Shown here: positions 8,633 through 17,221 of the stretch, in pieces
How positions within the stretch are numbered: position 1 is the first letter of the stretch
How the letters are laid out: every line of letters starts with the position of its first letter
NCBI GenBank assembly: GCA_021772455.1
Contig: JAJFLY010000039.1
Location: 1-49,577, forward strand
Direction of reading: 5' to 3'
Source of the DNA: Chlamydiota bacterium
GTDB taxonomy: Bacteria > Chlamydiota > Chlamydiia > Chlamydiales > JAAKFR01
DNA: 49,577 nt
The notes under the pieces: model-generated
Told to the model about the DNA's origin: nothing
Database searches by the model: none
Seen by the model: only the letters and a program-made list of their open reading frames with translations
Made by a program: the position numbers and the translations under genes

Positions 8633-8655
8633 AATCCCCTAAGGATCCGCACAAC

Positions 8656-9579
8656 ATGTCCAAAACGACACATTCCTCGTTCCGATTCGGAAAATATTAT
8701 TTCAAAACCCTTTTTTGGTTTATCCTAGGTGCAGGGCTTGCAGCTGCAGGTGTCGAGGTTGTGCTAATCCCCAATCAATTGATCGATGGAGGGGTTGTCG
8801 GGATGTCGATGATGGCTGCCTTCCTTTTCGGTGATCAATTCCTCCCCTATTTCATGATCATCTTCAACTTACCCTTTGTCGTTCTGGCCTACAAACAGAT
8901 TGGACGCCATTTTGTCATACAGATGCTCACTGCTGTAGTTCTCCTCTTTATTGGACTTTCGCTCTTTTATTGGGTGCCTCGATGGCTTAATATTGAACCT
9001 CTTGAATTTCATGGAGATACTTTAGAAGTAATCGTCCTTGGAGGCTTTATTATTGGCTGCGGGATCGGGTTGATTATCCGTCACGGGGGGTCAACAGATG
9101 GTACCGAGATTATGGGGATTATCATCAACCGTAAGAAAGGATTTACGGTTGGGCAGGTGATTCTCTTTGCCAATATCTTTATCTTTGCACTGGCAGGAGT
9201 TGTCTATCAAAACTGGCACACGGCGTTTATCTCACTGATGACCTATGTGGTTGCGACAAAAGTGATGGATATGGTGATTGTTGGATTCGAAGATACAAAG
9301 TCTGTAATGATTATCTCAGCTAAGCCACAAGATGTTGCAGATGTGCTTATGGAAGAGCTTGGCGTGGGACTAACTGTGATGTATGGTCGTGGTGGTTTTT
9401 CTGGTGATGCACGCGAAATTCTCTACATTGTCGTCGAGCGTCTGCAACTAGCAGAGCTTAAAGAGATCGTTCACCGCGAAGATCCGCAAGCTTTTATTGC
9501 GGTCGAAAACTTGCACGAAGTGATTAATGGACGCCAAGATGCTCTGGCTGCCCAGCAAGAGCCTCCTGCTCTAGACTAA
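8656..9579 (+). CDS. YitT family membrane protein (DUF161/DUF2179)
   Basis: A 307-residue inner-membrane protein with five or six hydrophobic helices (residues about 17-200), the family motif LIDGGVVGMSMM after helix 1, and GLIIRHGGSTDGTEIMG in the centre. A soluble C-terminal DUF2179 domain (residues about 210-290, TVMYGRGGFSG) follows. YitT proteins are widespread in bacteria; the substrate is unestablished. AAGGA stands 10 nt upstream. The 3' end overlaps the convergent ubiX by 4 nt. Confidence 0.88.
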   Translation: MSKTTHSSFRFGKYYFKTLFWFILGAGLAAAGVEVVLIPNQLIDGGVVGMSMMAAFLFGDQFLPYFMIIFNLPFVVLAYKQIGRHFVIQMLTAVVLLFIGLSLFYWVPRWLNIEPLEFHGDTLEVIVLGGFIIGCGIGLIIRHGGSTDGTEIMGIIINRKKGFTVGQVILFANIFIFALAGVVYQNWHTAFISLMTYVVATKVMDMVIVGFEDTKSVMIISAKPQDVADVLMEELGVGLTVMYGRGGFSGDAREILYIVVERLQLAELKEIVHREDPQAFIAVENLHEVINGRQDALAAQQEPPALD

Positions 9580-10157
9580 GATTTCCACCTTGGATAGAGT
9601 TGATGTTCGATTTTCAGAGCATCAAGCACCTTGCCTACAATGAATTTTTCAACATCTTCAAGACTTTTTGGCTGCGTATACCAAGCGGGAATGGGTGGGA
9701 TGATGGTCGCTCCGATTCGACTTAACTTCAGCATATTTTCAAGATGAATTTCACTAAAAGGGGTTTCTCTGGGAACGATAATCAAGGGGCGCTTCTCTTT
9801 GAGCGTCACATCGGCTGCTCTACGCAATGCATTATCTCCCAAACCAACTGACACGGCAGCGAGTGTGGTAACGCTACAAGGAATAATAATCATTCCGTCT
9901 GTCACAAAAGAGCCACTAGCAATCGCGCACCCAACATCTTGATTAGAATGCAGTGTGACCTGCTCTGTTTTTTCTATATGAGAGAGTAGCTTCTGTGCAG
10001 TTCCATACTCCTTTCCAAGTTCTAAAGAAGCAGTATACAAGGCGTATTGGCTGATGGTCAGCTCTACATGATGGCCAAGCTCGGTCAGAGCACGCAACGT
10101 GTGAAGAGCTAAAACAATCCCTGATGCGCCGCTTATACCAACTACATAACGTCCCAT
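9576..10157 (-). CDS. ubiX: Flavin prenyltransferase UbiX
   Basis: A 193-residue flavoprotein, full length for the family. The N-terminal GISGASGIVLALHTLRAL is the FMN/dimethylallyl-phosphate binding loop; IIPCSVTTLAAVSVGLGDN and VPRETPFSEIHLENML complete the active site. It makes prenyl-FMN, the cofactor of UbiD-type decarboxylases. Chlamydiae make menaquinone by the futalosine route, where a UbiD-like enzyme needs this cofactor. Its start lies inside the 3' end of ubiA (16-nt overlap), so the two are cotranslated. Confidence 0.92.
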   Translation of the reverse strand: MGRYVVGISGASGIVLALHTLRALTELGHHVELTISQYALYTASLELGKEYGTAQKLLSHIEKTEQVTLHSNQDVGCAIASGSFVTDGMIIIPCSVTTLAAVSVGLGDNALRRAADVTLKEKRPLIIVPRETPFSEIHLENMLKLSRIGATIIPPIPAWYTQPKSLEDVEKFIVGKVLDALKIEHQLYPRWKS

Positions 10158-10993
10158 ACAATACTCGCTAAAATAAATGCAAAGACCGACAAAGAGATCA
10201 TGACGGTGCAGGAAAAAATAAGCGGCTCAACTACCTCTTCCTCTGCTTTTTTGTGGAATTTAAAAAATATCGCAGCCGCCAAAGGGATCAAGAGGTAATA
10301 AAAGATGGGAAGGTGAGCTGTAACTCCGACACAGAAGAGCAAGAGAAGAGAGAAAATGTGCGAGGCTCTGGCAACAGTTAGGCTCTTCTCAACTCCTAAG
10401 CGTGCGGGCAAGCTGAATAGGTTATTTGATCTATCAAATTCAACATCTTGAACCGCATAGGTGACATCAATTCCAATAATCAAGCAGGCAGCAGCAGCTC
10501 CTAAGAGAATCGGCGGCAAAAGAAGGGTGTTCGCGATTGCAGCAGAGGCCATTACGGGGCCTAAAAAATGGATGACACTCAAAACAAAATGGCAAGAGGC
10601 GGTCACGCGCTTTAAGTAGGAATAGATAAACAGCAAAAATGCGGCGAAAGGGGCGAGCAAGAAGCAGACTGTGTTGATCTGTAAACAGACGAGGAGAAAA
10701 AGAGCAAGGGCAGCCCAGGCTAAAATTTGGACCTGTTTTGCGCCAACTCTACCACTTGGAATGGCGCGATTTTCTGTACGCGGATTTTTTTTATCGATAT
10801 GAGAGTCGATTAGCTGGTTAAAGGCCATGCCTGAAACTCTAGCAAGTAAAAATGCAGGAAAAATCCATAAGCAGCGAAAGCTAAAGCTTACATCGATTTG
10901 TGCAAAAGGCAGCAGCGCTCCTGCCAGAAGAAATGGAAGACCAAATAACGTTTGCTCGATTCGGGTGACATCCTTAAACGCAGAAAAATTCAT
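10142..10993 (-). CDS. ubiA: UbiA-family prenyltransferase (quinone synthesis)
   Basis: A 283-residue membrane enzyme with about eight or nine helices. The first Asp-rich motif, NQLIDSHIDKKNPRTENR, and the second, YAVQDVEFDRSNN, bind Mg-prenyl diphosphate. It attaches the polyprenyl tail to an aromatic quinone precursor; in a futalosine-pathway organism the likely role is MqnP-like. It is first of the two-gene ubiA-ubiX minus-strand operon, divergent from the LOG gene with about 65 bp between. Confidence 0.88.
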   Translation of the reverse strand: MNFSAFKDVTRIEQTLFGLPFLLAGALLPFAQIDVSFSFRCLWIFPAFLLARVSGMAFNQLIDSHIDKKNPRTENRAIPSGRVGAKQVQILAWAALALFLLVCLQINTVCFLLAPFAAFLLFIYSYLKRVTASCHFVLSVIHFLGPVMASAAIANTLLLPPILLGAAAACLIIGIDVTYAVQDVEFDRSNNLFSLPARLGVEKSLTVARASHIFSLLLLFCVGVTAHLPIFYYLLIPLAAAIFFKFHKKAEEEVVEPLIFSCTVMISLSVFAFILASIVWDVM

Positions 10994-11057
10994 TATTAAC
11001 CCAAATTTCGTTTGTGGAATTGAATTTTATCCTGAAGTGATTTATTCCTCCAGTAAG

Positions 11058-11750
11058 ATGAAAGATTCACACAAAAAATCACATCTCGACTCGTGGAAAA
11101 TTTTCCGCATCCTTTCCGAATTCGTAGATGGATTTGAAACGATGACCGATTTGGGCCCTTCCGTTTCAATTTTCGGTTCCGCACGCACCCCTTCTGACTC
11201 CCCTTCCTACGATTTGGCAACGGTGGTGGCAGAAAAAATCGCCGATAAGGGTTTTGGCGTGATTACAGGAGGAGGGCCTGGAATCATGGAAGCTGCAAAT
11301 AAAGGAGCTCAAAAGGGAAAAGGAGCCTCATGCGGTATCAGCATTAACCTCCCCTATGAAGAGAAGGAAAGTCCCTACATCGACCCCAAATACCACCTCT
11401 CCTTCCGCTACTTTTTTGTGCGCAAGGTGATGTTTATCCGCTACGCACAAGCCTTTGTCTTTTTGCCGGGAGGCTTTGGAACGCTAGATGAGCTGTTTGA
11501 AGCGATGACGCTGATTCAAACAAAAAAGATTCGACCATTCCCAATCTTTTTGGTTGGAACTGAGTACTGGCAAGGGATGATCGACTGGCTCAAGGCTTTT
11601 CCTCTTAAGGAGAAATGCATAAATGAGAGCGATTTCGATATGTTAACTCTAACCGACGACCCCGACTTCATTGCCGATGAGATTGAGAAGCACTACAAGG
11701 CTACCGGCAAATTTCACACATTCGCTCTTGGAAGAGAAGACGAGTCCTGA
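11058..11750 (+). CDS. LOG family nucleotide 5'-monophosphate phosphoribohydrolase
   Basis: A 230-residue Rossmann-like protein of the TIGR00730/LOG family. The catalytic motif PGGFGTLDELFE and the upstream GGGPGIMEAANKGA are complete, and a FGSAR segment opens the domain. Such enzymes split nucleoside monophosphates into base and ribose 5-phosphate. An open frame reaches back to 10827, inside the divergent ubiA; the ATG at 11058 is chosen because family homology begins shortly after it. There is no strong ribosome-binding site. Confidence 0.87.
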   Translation: MKDSHKKSHLDSWKIFRILSEFVDGFETMTDLGPSVSIFGSARTPSDSPSYDLATVVAEKIADKGFGVITGGGPGIMEAANKGAQKGKGASCGISINLPYEEKESPYIDPKYHLSFRYFFVRKVMFIRYAQAFVFLPGGFGTLDELFEAMTLIQTKKIRPFPIFLVGTEYWQGMIDWLKAFPLKEKCINESDFDMLTLTDDPDFIADEIEKHYKATGKFHTFALGREDES

Positions 11751-11816
11751 ACATTTATCCATAACATCCATATAAATAAAAATCGGGCAAGGGCACAAGC
11801 ACGCACTCGAGAAAGC

Positions 11817-13175
11817 TTAAGAGTCGAATTCGAAGCCTGAATCAATCAAGTCATCGATATATTTGATGTCATATTTAGACTCGAGGAAGTCAGGATTGTC
11901 CATCATATACTTATGAAAAGGGATCGTTGAGTGTACCCCTCCGATTAGAAATTCTCGAAGTGCACGTTTTGTCAAGGCTATCGCCTCTTTTCGATCTTTT
12001 CCTCTGACAATCAATTTAGCGATCATCGAGTCGTAGTAAGGTGGAATCTTATATCCAGCATAACAGGCACTATCAACGCGTACATGAGGGCCACCTGGTG
12101 GGAGGTAGTACTCCAGCTTTCCAGGAGATGGTGCGAAATTGTTTGCTGGGTTTTCAGCATTAATCCGACACTGGATCACATGCCCCTTGAATTGGATATC
12201 TTTCTGCTTCCACTTGAGCTCATGACCCATGGCAATACGTAGCTGTTCTTGGACAAGATCGATTCCGGTAAGCTCTTCAGTAACCGTGTGCTCCACCTGA
12301 ATACGGGTGTTCATTTCCATAAAATAGAAATTGAGCTTTGAATCGAGAAGAAATTCAACAGTTCCTGCAGAAAAATATTTGGCGGCCTTTGCAATATTGA
12401 CAGCTGCCTGCCCCATTTTTTTCCTAAGTTCAGGAGTGAGACTGGGGCTTGGTGCCTCTTCAATCAACTTCTGGCGTCGCCTTTGGATGGTGCAGTCGCG
12501 CTCTCCAAGGTGAACATAGTTGCCAAATTTATCCCCTAAAATCTGCACCTCGATGTGGCGAGGGCGCATAATCATCTTTTCGAGATAAACATCGGGATTG
12601 TTAAAGCTCACCTCCGCCTCAGTACGTGCAGCAGCAAATAATCGGCTAAACTCTTCCATATTATGAGCAATCCGAATCCCTTTTCCACCACCACCAGCTA
12701 CTGCCTTAATGAAGATCGGAAATCCAATTTTTTTAGCCTCTTTCATTGCCTCTTCACTATCGCGTACAATGCCATCAGAACCAGGAATGACCGGGCATTT
12801 GGCACTTTTTGCAATGGCTTTAGCCTGCGCCTTGTCACCAAGAAGGGAGATAGATTCAGGGGAAGGTCCGATAAAATTCAATCCACAACTCTCGCAGATG
12901 GAGGCGAAATTTGCATTCTCACTAAAAAATCCATATCCCGGATGGATCGCATCAGCTCCGGTAATTTCACAAGCGGAAAGGATATTTGCGGCCTTCAGAT
13001 AGGATTTTGAAGCGTGTGCCTCCCCGATACAGACAGCTTCATCTGCAAAAAGAACATGAAGCGCCTCAGCATCGGCTTGAGAATAGACGGCAACTGTATC
13101 GAGTCCTAAATCGTGACAAGCCCTGATGACCCTGACAGCGATTTCCCCTCTATTGGCAATTAAAACTTTCTTCAT
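11817..13175 (-). CDS. accC: Acetyl-CoA carboxylase, biotin carboxylase subunit
   Basis: A 452-residue ATP-grasp enzyme with standard length and domain order: N-terminal pre-ATP-grasp (KKVLIANRGEIAVRVIRA), glycine-rich ATP lid AVAGGGGKGIRIA, HIEVQILGD, and the catalytic MEMNTRIQVEHTVTE. It carboxylates biotin on AccB in the first step of fatty-acid synthesis. Its ATG overlaps the accB stop by 4 nt. It is last gene of the rpe-efp-accB-accC operon, the same order as in Chlamydia. Confidence 0.97.
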   Translation of the reverse strand: MKKVLIANRGEIAVRVIRACHDLGLDTVAVYSQADAEALHVLFADEAVCIGEAHASKSYLKAANILSACEITGADAIHPGYGFFSENANFASICESCGLNFIGPSPESISLLGDKAQAKAIAKSAKCPVIPGSDGIVRDSEEAMKEAKKIGFPIFIKAVAGGGGKGIRIAHNMEEFSRLFAAARTEAEVSFNNPDVYLEKMIMRPRHIEVQILGDKFGNYVHLGERDCTIQRRRQKLIEEAPSPSLTPELRKKMGQAAVNIAKAAKYFSAGTVEFLLDSKLNFYFMEMNTRIQVEHTVTEELTGIDLVQEQLRIAMGHELKWKQKDIQFKGHVIQCRINAENPANNFAPSPGKLEYYLPPGGPHVRVDSACYAGYKIPPYYDSMIAKLIVRGKDRKEAIALTKRALREFLIGGVHSTIPFHKYMMDNPDFLESKYDIKYIDDLIDSGFEFDS

Positions 13176-13621
13176 GACTCAATCCGGAACATGTGTGAAC
13201 CAAATTCAACTGGATCACCGTTTTGGACAAGCACCTCGACGATTTTCCCTTTGATACCCGATTTAACCTCATTCATTACTTTCATGGCTTCAATAATACA
13301 CAGAACACTCCCTTCATCCACAACATCTCCCACTTTTATAAATGGTGGATCCTCAGGTGAAGGTGAGGAGTAAAAAGTTCCAACCATCGGAGATTTAACA
13401 AAGTCTCCCGAAGGAGGCGCTTCTTGTTTCACCTCTTGATGGTTTTGTTGGGGGATGTCCTTAGGGAGGATTGGAGCAACAGGGCGGGGATGGGCAATCA
13501 CGACATCTGAGGCGCACTCCCGTTCCAGCTCGATTTCAAATCCCTCTTGTTTTAGCGACACTCTTTTCATCGAAGTGCGTCCCATTGCTGCCATGAGTCT
13601 TTCTATTTGTTTTAGATCCAC
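13172..13621 (-). CDS. accB: Biotin carboxyl carrier protein of acetyl-CoA carboxylase
   Basis: A 149-residue protein. An N-terminal helical region and a Pro/Gln-rich linker (about residues 43-72) lead to a C-terminal biotinyl domain with the acceptor Lys114 in EAMKVMNEV. The PxxGTFYSSPSP 'thumb' characteristic of AccB is present. It carries carboxybiotin between AccC and the carboxyltransferase. It follows efp by 12 nt and overlaps accC by 4 nt. Confidence 0.96.
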   Translation of the reverse strand: MDLKQIERLMAAMGRTSMKRVSLKQEGFEIELERECASDVVIAHPRPVAPILPKDIPQQNHQEVKQEAPPSGDFVKSPMVGTFYSSPSPEDPPFIKVGDVVDEGSVLCIIEAMKVMNEVKSGIKGKIVEVLVQNGDPVEFGSHMFRIES

Positions 13622-13633
13622 TATTTCACCTGG

Positions 13634-14191
13634 TTAAACTCGTTGAATATATTCTTGGGTGCGCGTATCGACTTTGATCACATCACCCGCTTCAATAAAG
13701 GGAGGCACTTCCAAACGAGCTCCCGTTTCCAAAACGGCCTCTTTCGTAGAATTTGAATGAGCTCCTTTTTCGGTGGGATCTCCCGTTTTAGAAACCATAA
13801 GCTCCAAAAATTGCGGAAGCTCCACAGAAAAGATTGTCTCTCCATAGAACGTTGCTTCTAGAGGAGTCCCCTCTTTAAGAAAATTCACATTATCGCCGAT
13901 CACATCGGGTGGAACGAGAACCTGATCAAGATTTCCAATATCCAAAAAGAGGTAGTTTTTCCCTTCAAGGTAGAGGAACTCAATTTGCCGCTCTTCCAGC
14001 TGGACATCGGAAACTTCCAACCCAACTTTAAAATTCTTCTCTACCATCTTGTCGTTTGCAAGATTGCGCAAAGAGGTTTTGATGAACGGCTGTCCTTTGG
14101 CGACAGTGACTTTCACAACCGATTCGACTCTAAAGAGCTTTCCTTCTAATGAAAGGGTCATTCCTGGTACGATTTGTTGACTCGGAATCAT
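13634..14191 (-). CDS. efp: Elongation factor P (chlamydial EF-P1 type)
   Basis: A 185-residue, three-barrel translation factor that rescues ribosomes stalled at polyproline. The C-terminal end (VPPFIEAGDVIKVDTRTQEY) is the canonical EF-P signature. The tip lysine equivalent to E. coli K34 is kept (Lys32), but the loop reads T-V-A-K-G-Q rather than the usual K-P-G-K-G-Q. Chlamydiae usually carry two EF-P paralogues; the operon position matches the CT122 copy. Its start codon directly follows the rpe stop. Confidence 0.93.
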   Translation of the reverse strand: MIPSQQIVPGMTLSLEGKLFRVESVVKVTVAKGQPFIKTSLRNLANDKMVEKNFKVGLEVSDVQLEERQIEFLYLEGKNYLFLDIGNLDQVLVPPDVIGDNVNFLKEGTPLEATFYGETIFSVELPQFLELMVSKTGDPTEKGAHSNSTKEAVLETGARLEVPPFIEAGDVIKVDTRTQEYIQRV

Positions 14192-14878
14192 CTAATTTTC
14201 TCCACATGCTCGCAGTTTTTCAATTCCTTCGCTCATCTCGCTCTCTTTGAAGAGATAGGTCCCCGCAACGAGCACATTAGCTCCCGCTTCGACACAAATA
14301 CGCGCTGTTTCATCTGTAATTCCCCCATCGACCTGAATTGGAAACGGAGACTTTCCATCAGCTTGAATCCCAAGTTTATCGCATGCATCGCGCAAAAACC
14401 TAACTTTTTTGACGACATCCATGTCAAAAGACTGTCCACCAAAGCCAGGAGGGACGGTCATCATAAGCATAAGGTCGCATTTGTCGAGATATTTTAGTGC
14501 AAATTCTACTGAGGTTTCCGGGCAGAATGCCAGTCCAGCTTGGACACCAGAGCGCCGGATGTAAGCGAGAACTTCTTCGACATCCTCGGTCGCTTCAAAG
14601 TGAAAGGTGATCCTGTCTGCGCCAGACTCTACAAGGCGTTCCACATAGTCGTAGGGGTTGTAAATCATAATATGAACGTCGAGAAAAATGTCGGTTGCTC
14701 GGTTAATTGCAGCAAGAGCCTTCGGTCCAAGCGTCAGATTCGGAACAAAATGTCCATCCATAATATCGACGTGTATGCAGTCGGCTCCAGCATCTGCAAT
14801 CCGTTTTGCTTCATCGGCAATGTGGCCGAAGTCGCCCGCCAAAATCGAAGGGGCTATCTGAATGTCTTTACGTTTCAT
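14192..14878 (-). CDS. rpe: Ribulose-phosphate 3-epimerase
   Basis: A 228-residue TIM-barrel enzyme interconverting ribulose 5-phosphate and xylulose 5-phosphate. Motifs: APSILAGDFGHI, HVDIMDGHFVPNLTLGP, LDVHIMI, MMTVPPGFGGQSF and IQVDGGI, with the metal-binding His/Asp set. The ATG at 14878 is chosen because IAPSIL normally starts within a few residues of the N-terminus. A TTG at 14917 would add 13 residues but falls on the -35 of the probable promoter. First gene of the four-gene operon. Confidence 0.93.
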   Translation of the reverse strand: MKRKDIQIAPSILAGDFGHIADEAKRIADAGADCIHVDIMDGHFVPNLTLGPKALAAINRATDIFLDVHIMIYNPYDYVERLVESGADRITFHFEATEDVEEVLAYIRRSGVQAGLAFCPETSVEFALKYLDKCDLMLMMTVPPGFGGQSFDMDVVKKVRFLRDACDKLGIQADGKSPFPIQVDGGITDETARICVEAGANVLVAGTYLFKESEMSEGIEKLRACGEN

Positions 14879-14887
14879 AAGTAGAAA

Positions 14888-14917
14888 TTTATACACCTTT
14901 TTGGACCGATAAGTCAA
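14888..14917 (-). promoter_or_regulatory. Probable promoter of the rpe-efp-accB-accC operon
   Basis: On the minus strand TTGACT (14917-14912) is followed by an 18-bp spacer and TATAAA (14893-14888). The start site predicted 6-8 nt downstream falls at about 14881, only a few nt before the rpe ATG at 14878, which has no ribosome-binding site. The rpe mRNA may therefore be leaderless or nearly so. Confidence 0.5.
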
Positions 14918-14958
14918 GGAGACTCTGATTTCAGATTCTCCTCAAATTTGCCCTGGAA

Positions 14959-14987
14959 TTGAACAATTCTGTGTGGTAGTGTGTAAC
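14959..14987 (+). promoter_or_regulatory. Possible promoter of the NSS transporter gene
   Basis: TTGAAC (14959-14964), a 17-bp spacer and TGTAAC (14982-14987) lie 27 bp before the GTG start at 15015. Each hexamer deviates moderately from consensus; identified by eye only. Confidence 0.35.
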
Positions 14988-15014
14988 CTTTTATTCAACC
15001 ACTTAAATAAATAG

Positions 15015-16496
15015 GTGTCAAAAAAACCAAAAGAATTCTTTACGTCGAGATGGGGATTTATTCTCTCGATCATTGGGATCGCAATCGGAGCGGGAAATAT
15101 CTGGCGCTTCTCTCGCGTCGTGGCACAAAATGGGGGTGGTTCGTTTTTAATCCCCTGGCTCATCTTCCTCTTTATCTGGTCCATTCCTTTAATCTTCGCT
15201 GAGATTGGATTAGGAAAGTTGACGCGTAGAGCGCCCATTGGAGCAATAGCTGAAACAGCCGGCCCCAAGTTTGGCTGGATGGGCGCCTTCATCGCTCTTG
15301 TCACAACTGGTATCCTTTTTTACTACTCCGTTGTTGTCGGCTGGGGAATGCGCTATTTTTTTTACAGTATTTCCGGAACGCTCTCAACCACCACCGACCA
15401 CCACGCCCTTTGGGAGGGATACACAAACAGTTTTCAACCCTTTTTCTTCCATTTAGCAGCGATCATTATCGGGTGCTTCATCATATATAAAGGGATTACG
15501 AAAGGGATCGAAAGGAGCAACAAGTTTCTCGTCCCCTCATTGATCGTTATTATTTTGATTATCTGCATTCGGGCCGTCACTCTTCCAGGCGCGTGGAATG
15601 GGATAGCCTTTTTTTTCACCCCGAAATTTGAAGACCTGCTCAATCACAAAATTTGGCTCGAAGCGCTCACTCAAAATGCCTGGGACACAGGCGCAGGATG
15701 GGGACTTTTGCTCGTCTACTCAGGCTATACTCATAAAAAAGAGAGTGTGACTGTTAACGGCTGTCTCGCAGCTTTTAGCAATAATGCCATCTCTTTGGTC
15801 ATGGGAATCACTATCTTTGCAACCGCCTTTTCCCTTGAGCACGAGTGGGGAATCCAATCGCTAATCACCGGGGAAGGAAGTACAAATACAGGGCTAACTT
15901 TCATCTACTTACCCAAACTTTTTTACGCCCTTCCAGGTGGTGCTGGCGTCCACGCGACCTTCGCCTCGATCTTCTTCCTCGCCTTTTCATTTGCTGCCCT
16001 TAGCTCCATGATTTCAATGCTTCAACTCACAGCGCAAGTGTTTAGCGAGCTTGGGATTCCCCGCAATGGCGCGATTATTCTAACCGGATTTCTTGCTATT
16101 GTTCTTGGAGCACCCTCCGCGCTTAGCATGGCCTTTTTTGAAAATCAAGATTGGGTTTGGAGTGTGGGCTTGATTGTAAACGGTCTTTTTATCGCCTTTG
16201 CCGTGATCTGTTATGGGGTCAACCGCTTCCGAAAAGAGGTGGTTAATGCATGCCCTGAAGACTTTAAAATAGGGAAGTTCTATAACTTCATTATATGTTT
16301 TTTAGTCCCCGCACAAGGAATCATCCTAATCGGCTGGCTATTATATCAAGGATTTACACAAGCTGACACCACCTGGTGGAACCCCTTCCAAATATATAGC
16401 GTCGGAACCATCCTCTTCCAGTGGGGAATCGCCTTGCTGACCTTCTTAATATTAAACCGGTGGATTGTAAAAAGGAGCTTAGAGCCAAGAAGATGA
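15015..16496 (+). CDS. Sodium-dependent amino-acid transporter (NSS/SNF family)
   Basis: A 493-residue inner-membrane symporter with about 12 helices. Helix 1 carries IGIAIGAGNIWRFSRVVAQN, the unwound Na+/substrate site of LeuT-type transporters; GGGSFLIPWL and an aromatic helix 3 follow. Chlamydiae import host amino acids with such carriers (CT230/CT231). The start is GTG with a weak ribosome-binding site. The stop overlaps the next start by 4 nt (ATGA). Confidence 0.92.
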   Translation: MSKKPKEFFTSRWGFILSIIGIAIGAGNIWRFSRVVAQNGGGSFLIPWLIFLFIWSIPLIFAEIGLGKLTRRAPIGAIAETAGPKFGWMGAFIALVTTGILFYYSVVVGWGMRYFFYSISGTLSTTTDHHALWEGYTNSFQPFFFHLAAIIIGCFIIYKGITKGIERSNKFLVPSLIVIILIICIRAVTLPGAWNGIAFFFTPKFEDLLNHKIWLEALTQNAWDTGAGWGLLLVYSGYTHKKESVTVNGCLAAFSNNAISLVMGITIFATAFSLEHEWGIQSLITGEGSTNTGLTFIYLPKLFYALPGGAGVHATFASIFFLAFSFAALSSMISMLQLTAQVFSELGIPRNGAIILTGFLAIVLGAPSALSMAFFENQDWVWSVGLIVNGLFIAFAVICYGVNRFRKEVVNACPEDFKIGKFYNFIICFLVPAQGIILIGWLLYQGFTQADTTWWNPFQIYSVGTILFQWGIALLTFLILNRWIVKRSLEPRR

Positions 16497-17221
16497 ATGA
16501 AAAACTTTCTTATTCCATAGACCAGAAAACGTTTATAGGCCACCTAGCCTACAAACCGGGGAAAGAAAAACGCCCTGCCGTTATTGTTATCCCAACCTGG
16601 ATGGGATTAAACGCTTTTGCCCGCGCCAAAACAGAAGTGGTAGCAGAGCTCGGCTACATTGGCTATGCCATCGATCTTTTTGGCGATCAAATAGAAGCAA
16701 AAACCACAGACGAAGCGCGTGAACTCGTCGAACCCTTGCGCGCAGACAAACAAATCATCCTTGATCGTCTCCAAAAAGCTATAGAAAGTGTACGGAATCA
16801 TCCTCTTGTCGATGAAAATAAAATTGCTCTGGTTGGTTTTTGCTTTGGAGGAATGTGCGCTCTAGAGCTTGCCAAGAGTGGATGCGCCCTTTCTGGCATT
16901 GTGACATTCCATGCGAGTCTAGGAAATCTTACGAAACCCGATATGGGTGGCTCGAAAATCCCCGCTCCAATCCTTATGCTCCACGGGTATAAAGATACGC
17001 TTGCCCCCAAATCAGATCTCGCCGCGCTAGAGGAAGAATTAGATGCAAGAGGAGCCGACTGGCAAGTACACACATACGGTGAGGCGATGCACGCGTTTAC
17101 CAATCCCAAGGTCAACATGCCAGAGCGAAGCCTCCAATATCACGAAAAAACTGCAAACCGCGCCTGGCTATCCATGGAAAATTTCCTAACCGAAATTTTT
17201 AACAAAACTTCCATCCTTTGA
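16493..17221 (+). CDS. Dienelactone hydrolase family protein
   Basis: A 242-residue alpha/beta hydrolase. Cysteine nucleophile in GFCFGG, Asp in HGYKDTLAP and His in YGEAMHAFTNP make the Cys-Asp-His triad of the dienelactone hydrolase family. The substrate is unknown; dienelactones are unlikely in an intracellular bacterium. The ATG at 16493 is used because it overlaps the transporter stop in the ATGA pattern. The 3' end overlaps the convergent aminopeptidase by 36 bp. Confidence 0.85.
   Translation: MNEKLSYSIDQKTFIGHLAYKPGKEKRPAVIVIPTWMGLNAFARAKTEVVAELGYIGYAIDLFGDQIEAKTTDEARELVEPLRADKQIILDRLQKAIESVRNHPLVDENKIALVGFCFGGMCALELAKSGCALSGIVTFHASLGNLTKPDMGGSKIPAPILMLHGYKDTLAPKSDLAALEEELDARGADWQVHTYGEAMHAFTNPKVNMPERSLQYHEKTANRAWLSMENFLTEIFNKTSIL

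Noticed and set aside
10827-11057. Extended N-terminus of the LOG protein
   Set aside because: It would run antisense through the 5' half of ubiA; the family domain begins after the ATG at 11058.
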